Positions 62,255 through 64,000 of a stretch of DNA of 64,000 bases are shown here, one piece after another (position 1 is the first letter of the stretch; every line of letters begins with the position of its first letter). Origin of the DNA: Croceitalea marina (lineage in GTDB: Bacteria; Bacteroidota; Bacteroidia; Flavobacteriales; Flavobacteriaceae); the NCBI RefSeq assembly GCF_042684265.1, contig NZ_JBHULB010000008.1, positions 1-64,000 of the forward strand, read 5' to 3'. A model generated the notes under the pieces. That model saw only the letters and a list, made by a program, of their open reading frames with translations, did no database searches and was not told the DNA's origin. The position numbers were made by a program, and so were the translations under genes.

Positions 62255-62638
62255 TTAATTTTCTGGCAATCCGTTATCTATCCATTGTTGAATCATATCA
62301 ATGGTATTTTGTGGCAATCTCCCTGATGGAGGCATAGCGCCTGGGGCTCCATTTTGACGAGACATCGCATTTAAAATAGCACCAGACCGATTACTCACCT
62401 GCTGGTAATTTATTAGTGAGAAAGGCGCACCGTTTCTTGGCGGGTTGTCATGACAGCCCACACAGCTATTTTGTATTATTGCCCTTACGGTATTTTCATA
62501 GGTGATCTCATTACTTTCAGGGTCATCATTGTTTTCTTCTTGCTGGTCGGCAAGAATTAAATCTGCTTCGCTATCATTTGTGCAACTGAAAAAACAGAGT
62601 AGAGCCAAAAAGAGTAGCATTAGTTTAGTTGTTTTCAT
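62255..62638 (-). CDS. One-haem cytochrome c lipoprotein
   Basis: A 127-residue lipoprotein (lipobox FFSC, Cys19). One haem c site, CVGCH (Cys59, Cys62, His63), and a likely distal ligand Met102 in GAMPPSGRLP, the layout of small planctomycete- and bacteroidete-type cytochrome c domains. First gene of set B operon, with the LytTR-like site upstream. It should pass electrons in the periplasm or on the outer membrane. Confidence 0.88.
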   Translation of the reverse strand: MKTTKLMLLFLALLCFFSCTNDSEADLILADQQEENNDDPESNEITYENTVRAIIQNSCVGCHDNPPRNGAPFSLINYQQVSNRSGAILNAMSRQNGAPGAMPPSGRLPQNTIDMIQQWIDNGLPEN

Positions 62639-62669
62639 TGTTTTTGTTTTGAATATTAATTTGATGGTT

Positions 62670-62750
62670 CAAATGAAGAAATATCCCCGTGTATGTGCAC
62701 TATTAAACTATGTGAGAGGGAATTTTTAGACTTAACAGGGAATATTTAAG
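62670..62750 (-). promoter_or_regulatory. Putative LytTR-activated promoter 2
   Basis: Direct repeats AGAGGGAATT (from 62715) and ACAGGGAATA (from 62735), 20 bp apart, with TTTAGACTTA between and TTTAAGCTTG after. The first AGGG starts at 62717, 47 bases from the -7 box TTCATTTG on the minus strand (62677-62670). The site also lies 108-141 bases upstream of the LytTR gene on the other strand, so it could serve autoregulation. Confidence 0.65.
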
Positions 62751-62857
62751 CTTGAAAAAACAACAGTAATTCCATTTTTGAAGGTAAATACTGAGCAACT
62801 GTTTGTTTTTAAATATTGCTATTTTAGCTGACTGAGTTTTACAACCAAAAAACAACC

Positions 62858-63976
62858 ATGCGCAAAGACCGCTTGTATCTTTCTACATTTTTGGCCATTA
62901 CCTTTATCTTTTTGGTGATATCAAGTGTGGCGGTCCGCTATTTTGTGAATTTCAGCGTTGACAGAATATTGGAGACCCATCTTGAGTTTAGCAAAAGAGA
63001 GGCCCAAGAAGTAGCCTCATTATTAAGCACCCAGTTAAGAAATGGTATTGCCAAGGATACGGTAATTGTTACTTTTCAAGAAAGTATAGAGAATACGAAT
63101 CAAACAACAGGGTTTGTTAGTATGTTCGATTGGTCCGGAAGGTTCATTTGCCACCCTGATGTTAAAGTCGTTGGCCAAAATATTAGCACTGAAAAATCTT
63201 TTGTTTCTTCCGTATCCGATGATTTGACTTCTAAAAAATTCTACGACTTATTAAAGAACAAACAAGAAGAAGTGAGTATTGAAGACTTTGAAGATGGTCT
63301 TCAAGAATCTGAAGTAATCAGTATCTGTCCGGTTAAGAATTCAGACTGGATTATTGCGGCCCATACCAACACGCAAATTGTAATGGGTCAAATAGAAGAC
63401 TTGAGAAACAAGTTCTATACAATTTTAGTAATTATGGGTCTGGTGACGGTGGTGGCCTCTGTTGTCACCGTCAGGTTGATCGGTAGTACCTATGAAAAAA
63501 GATTAGAAGCCAATAATCAAAAACTATCCGATAAAGTAATAAATCTCGTAAAATTAAACAGTGCCGTAGATGCATACCAGAAAAAGGTAAGCGTTCAATC
63601 AGACCAGCAAGATGGTAACCGTGATGACGAAAACACTTCCAAGAAACGGATATTAACCTACCGAAGAAATGAGCTAAAACCTGTACCAACGGAAGAAATC
63701 GCTTATATCTATATGGAAAATACAATCACCTACGTAGTTTGTATAGATGGCAACAGAAGTACATCAAACTCTAGTTTAGATGAACTTTTTTCTAATCTTG
63801 ACAGAACTTCATTTTTTAGGGCGAACCGACAGTTTATTGTTGCAATCACGGCTATTGAAAAAATAGTAAAATATGGTAACAACCAGTTAAAAATCTTGGT
63901 GAACCCTAATTCTGAGGTAGATATTATTATTAGCAAGAACAAAGCTGCAGAATTTAAGCAGTGGCTAAATCTTTAA
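62858..63976 (+). CDS. Membrane sensor with extracytoplasmic Cache-like domain and LytTR output
   Basis: A 372-residue one-component regulator. Membrane helix 1 (about 8-28), a periplasmic Cache-like sensor (about 33-183, with FVSMFDWSGRFICHPD and DWIIAAHTNTQIV), membrane helix 2 (about 187-207), a coiled linker (212-262) and a C-terminal LytTR DNA-binding domain (about 265-370: EEIAYIYMENTITYVV, FFRANRQFIVAITAI). No kinase or receiver domain. Divergent from set B; the natural candidate to bind the AGGGAA repeats of both promoters. The gene ends 24 bases before the window end. Confidence 0.88.
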   Translation: MRKDRLYLSTFLAITFIFLVISSVAVRYFVNFSVDRILETHLEFSKREAQEVASLLSTQLRNGIAKDTVIVTFQESIENTNQTTGFVSMFDWSGRFICHPDVKVVGQNISTEKSFVSSVSDDLTSKKFYDLLKNKQEEVSIEDFEDGLQESEVISICPVKNSDWIIAAHTNTQIVMGQIEDLRNKFYTILVIMGLVTVVASVVTVRLIGSTYEKRLEANNQKLSDKVINLVKLNSAVDAYQKKVSVQSDQQDGNRDDENTSKKRILTYRRNELKPVPTEEIAYIYMENTITYVVCIDGNRSTSNSSLDELFSNLDRTSFFRANRQFIVAITAIEKIVKYGNNQLKILVNPNSEVDIIISKNKAAEFKQWLNL

Positions 63977-64000
63977 AAGTACCGATTGGTGGAAATTTTT

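Noticed and set aside
62806..62857. Consensus promoter for the LytTR gene
   Set aside because: TTTG and TATTTTAG occur upstream, but the spacing of 14 bases is too short and the -7 box has a mismatch.

Overview
The window looks like a chromosomal segment of a marine Flavobacteriaceae (Bacteroidota) of the Maribacter/Zobellia/Arenibacter type; the genus is a guess. The reasons are low GC, promoters of the TTTG / TAnnTTTG type, almost no Shine-Dalgarno sequences, a protein with a type IX secretion C-terminal domain, DUF6090, DUF2911 and DUF5777 proteins, an E. coli-type long IlvC, and the dgkA-ftsK-lolA-lptG-ribB gene order. I see no rRNA, tRNA, CRISPR array, prophage or insertion sequence. Most of the window is core metabolism and housekeeping. 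Where I moved a start codon, the reason is in the entry.

Layout: 0-1 kb, a DUF6090 gene between repeat-like, hairpin-rich non-coding DNA. 1-14.8 kb, UvrD/PcrA helicase, a DsrE-like secreted protein, an M20 amidohydrolase, a glutamate-synthase-like FMN enzyme, a patatin, an M1 peptidase, RecG and a DUF2911 protein. 15-23.7 kb, an operon on the minus strand, ilvD-ilvB-ilvN-ilvC-ilvA-gapN, preceded by an 18-residue leader peptide rich in Leu/Val/Ile codons and an attenuator hairpin. 24.5-28 kb, the 5-oxoprolinase genes pxpABC with an unusual NRAMP-like transporter. 28-43.5 kb, a small nuclease-fold protein, ComM, penicillin acylase, a T9SS cargo protein, DsbD-TilS-PabB-FMN reductase, a DUF1624 membrane protein and Lpd. 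44-47.5 kb, an Lrp regulator divergent from methionine gamma-lyase and an NhaC-family carrier. 47.5-56.3 kb, Tpx, DgkA, FtsK, LolA, LptG, RibB, a DegT aminotransferase and a TSUP permease, with a 13.6-copy heptanucleotide array just before the DegT gene.

The most unusual region is 56.4-64 kb. It holds two diverged copies of a DUF5777 beta-barrel / YceI / OB-fold set. They are accompanied by a one-haem cytochrome c lipoprotein, an HMA-like small protein, and a 508-residue lipoprotein that joins PF03640-type repeats to two blue-copper domains. A membrane-anchored sensor with a LytTR DNA-binding domain is divergently encoded. Two transcription units carry the same 20-bp-spaced direct repeat (AGGGAA) at exactly the same distance (47 bp) from a weak -7 box. 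I infer a LytTR-controlled cell-envelope redox or copper system. Its role is not known to me.
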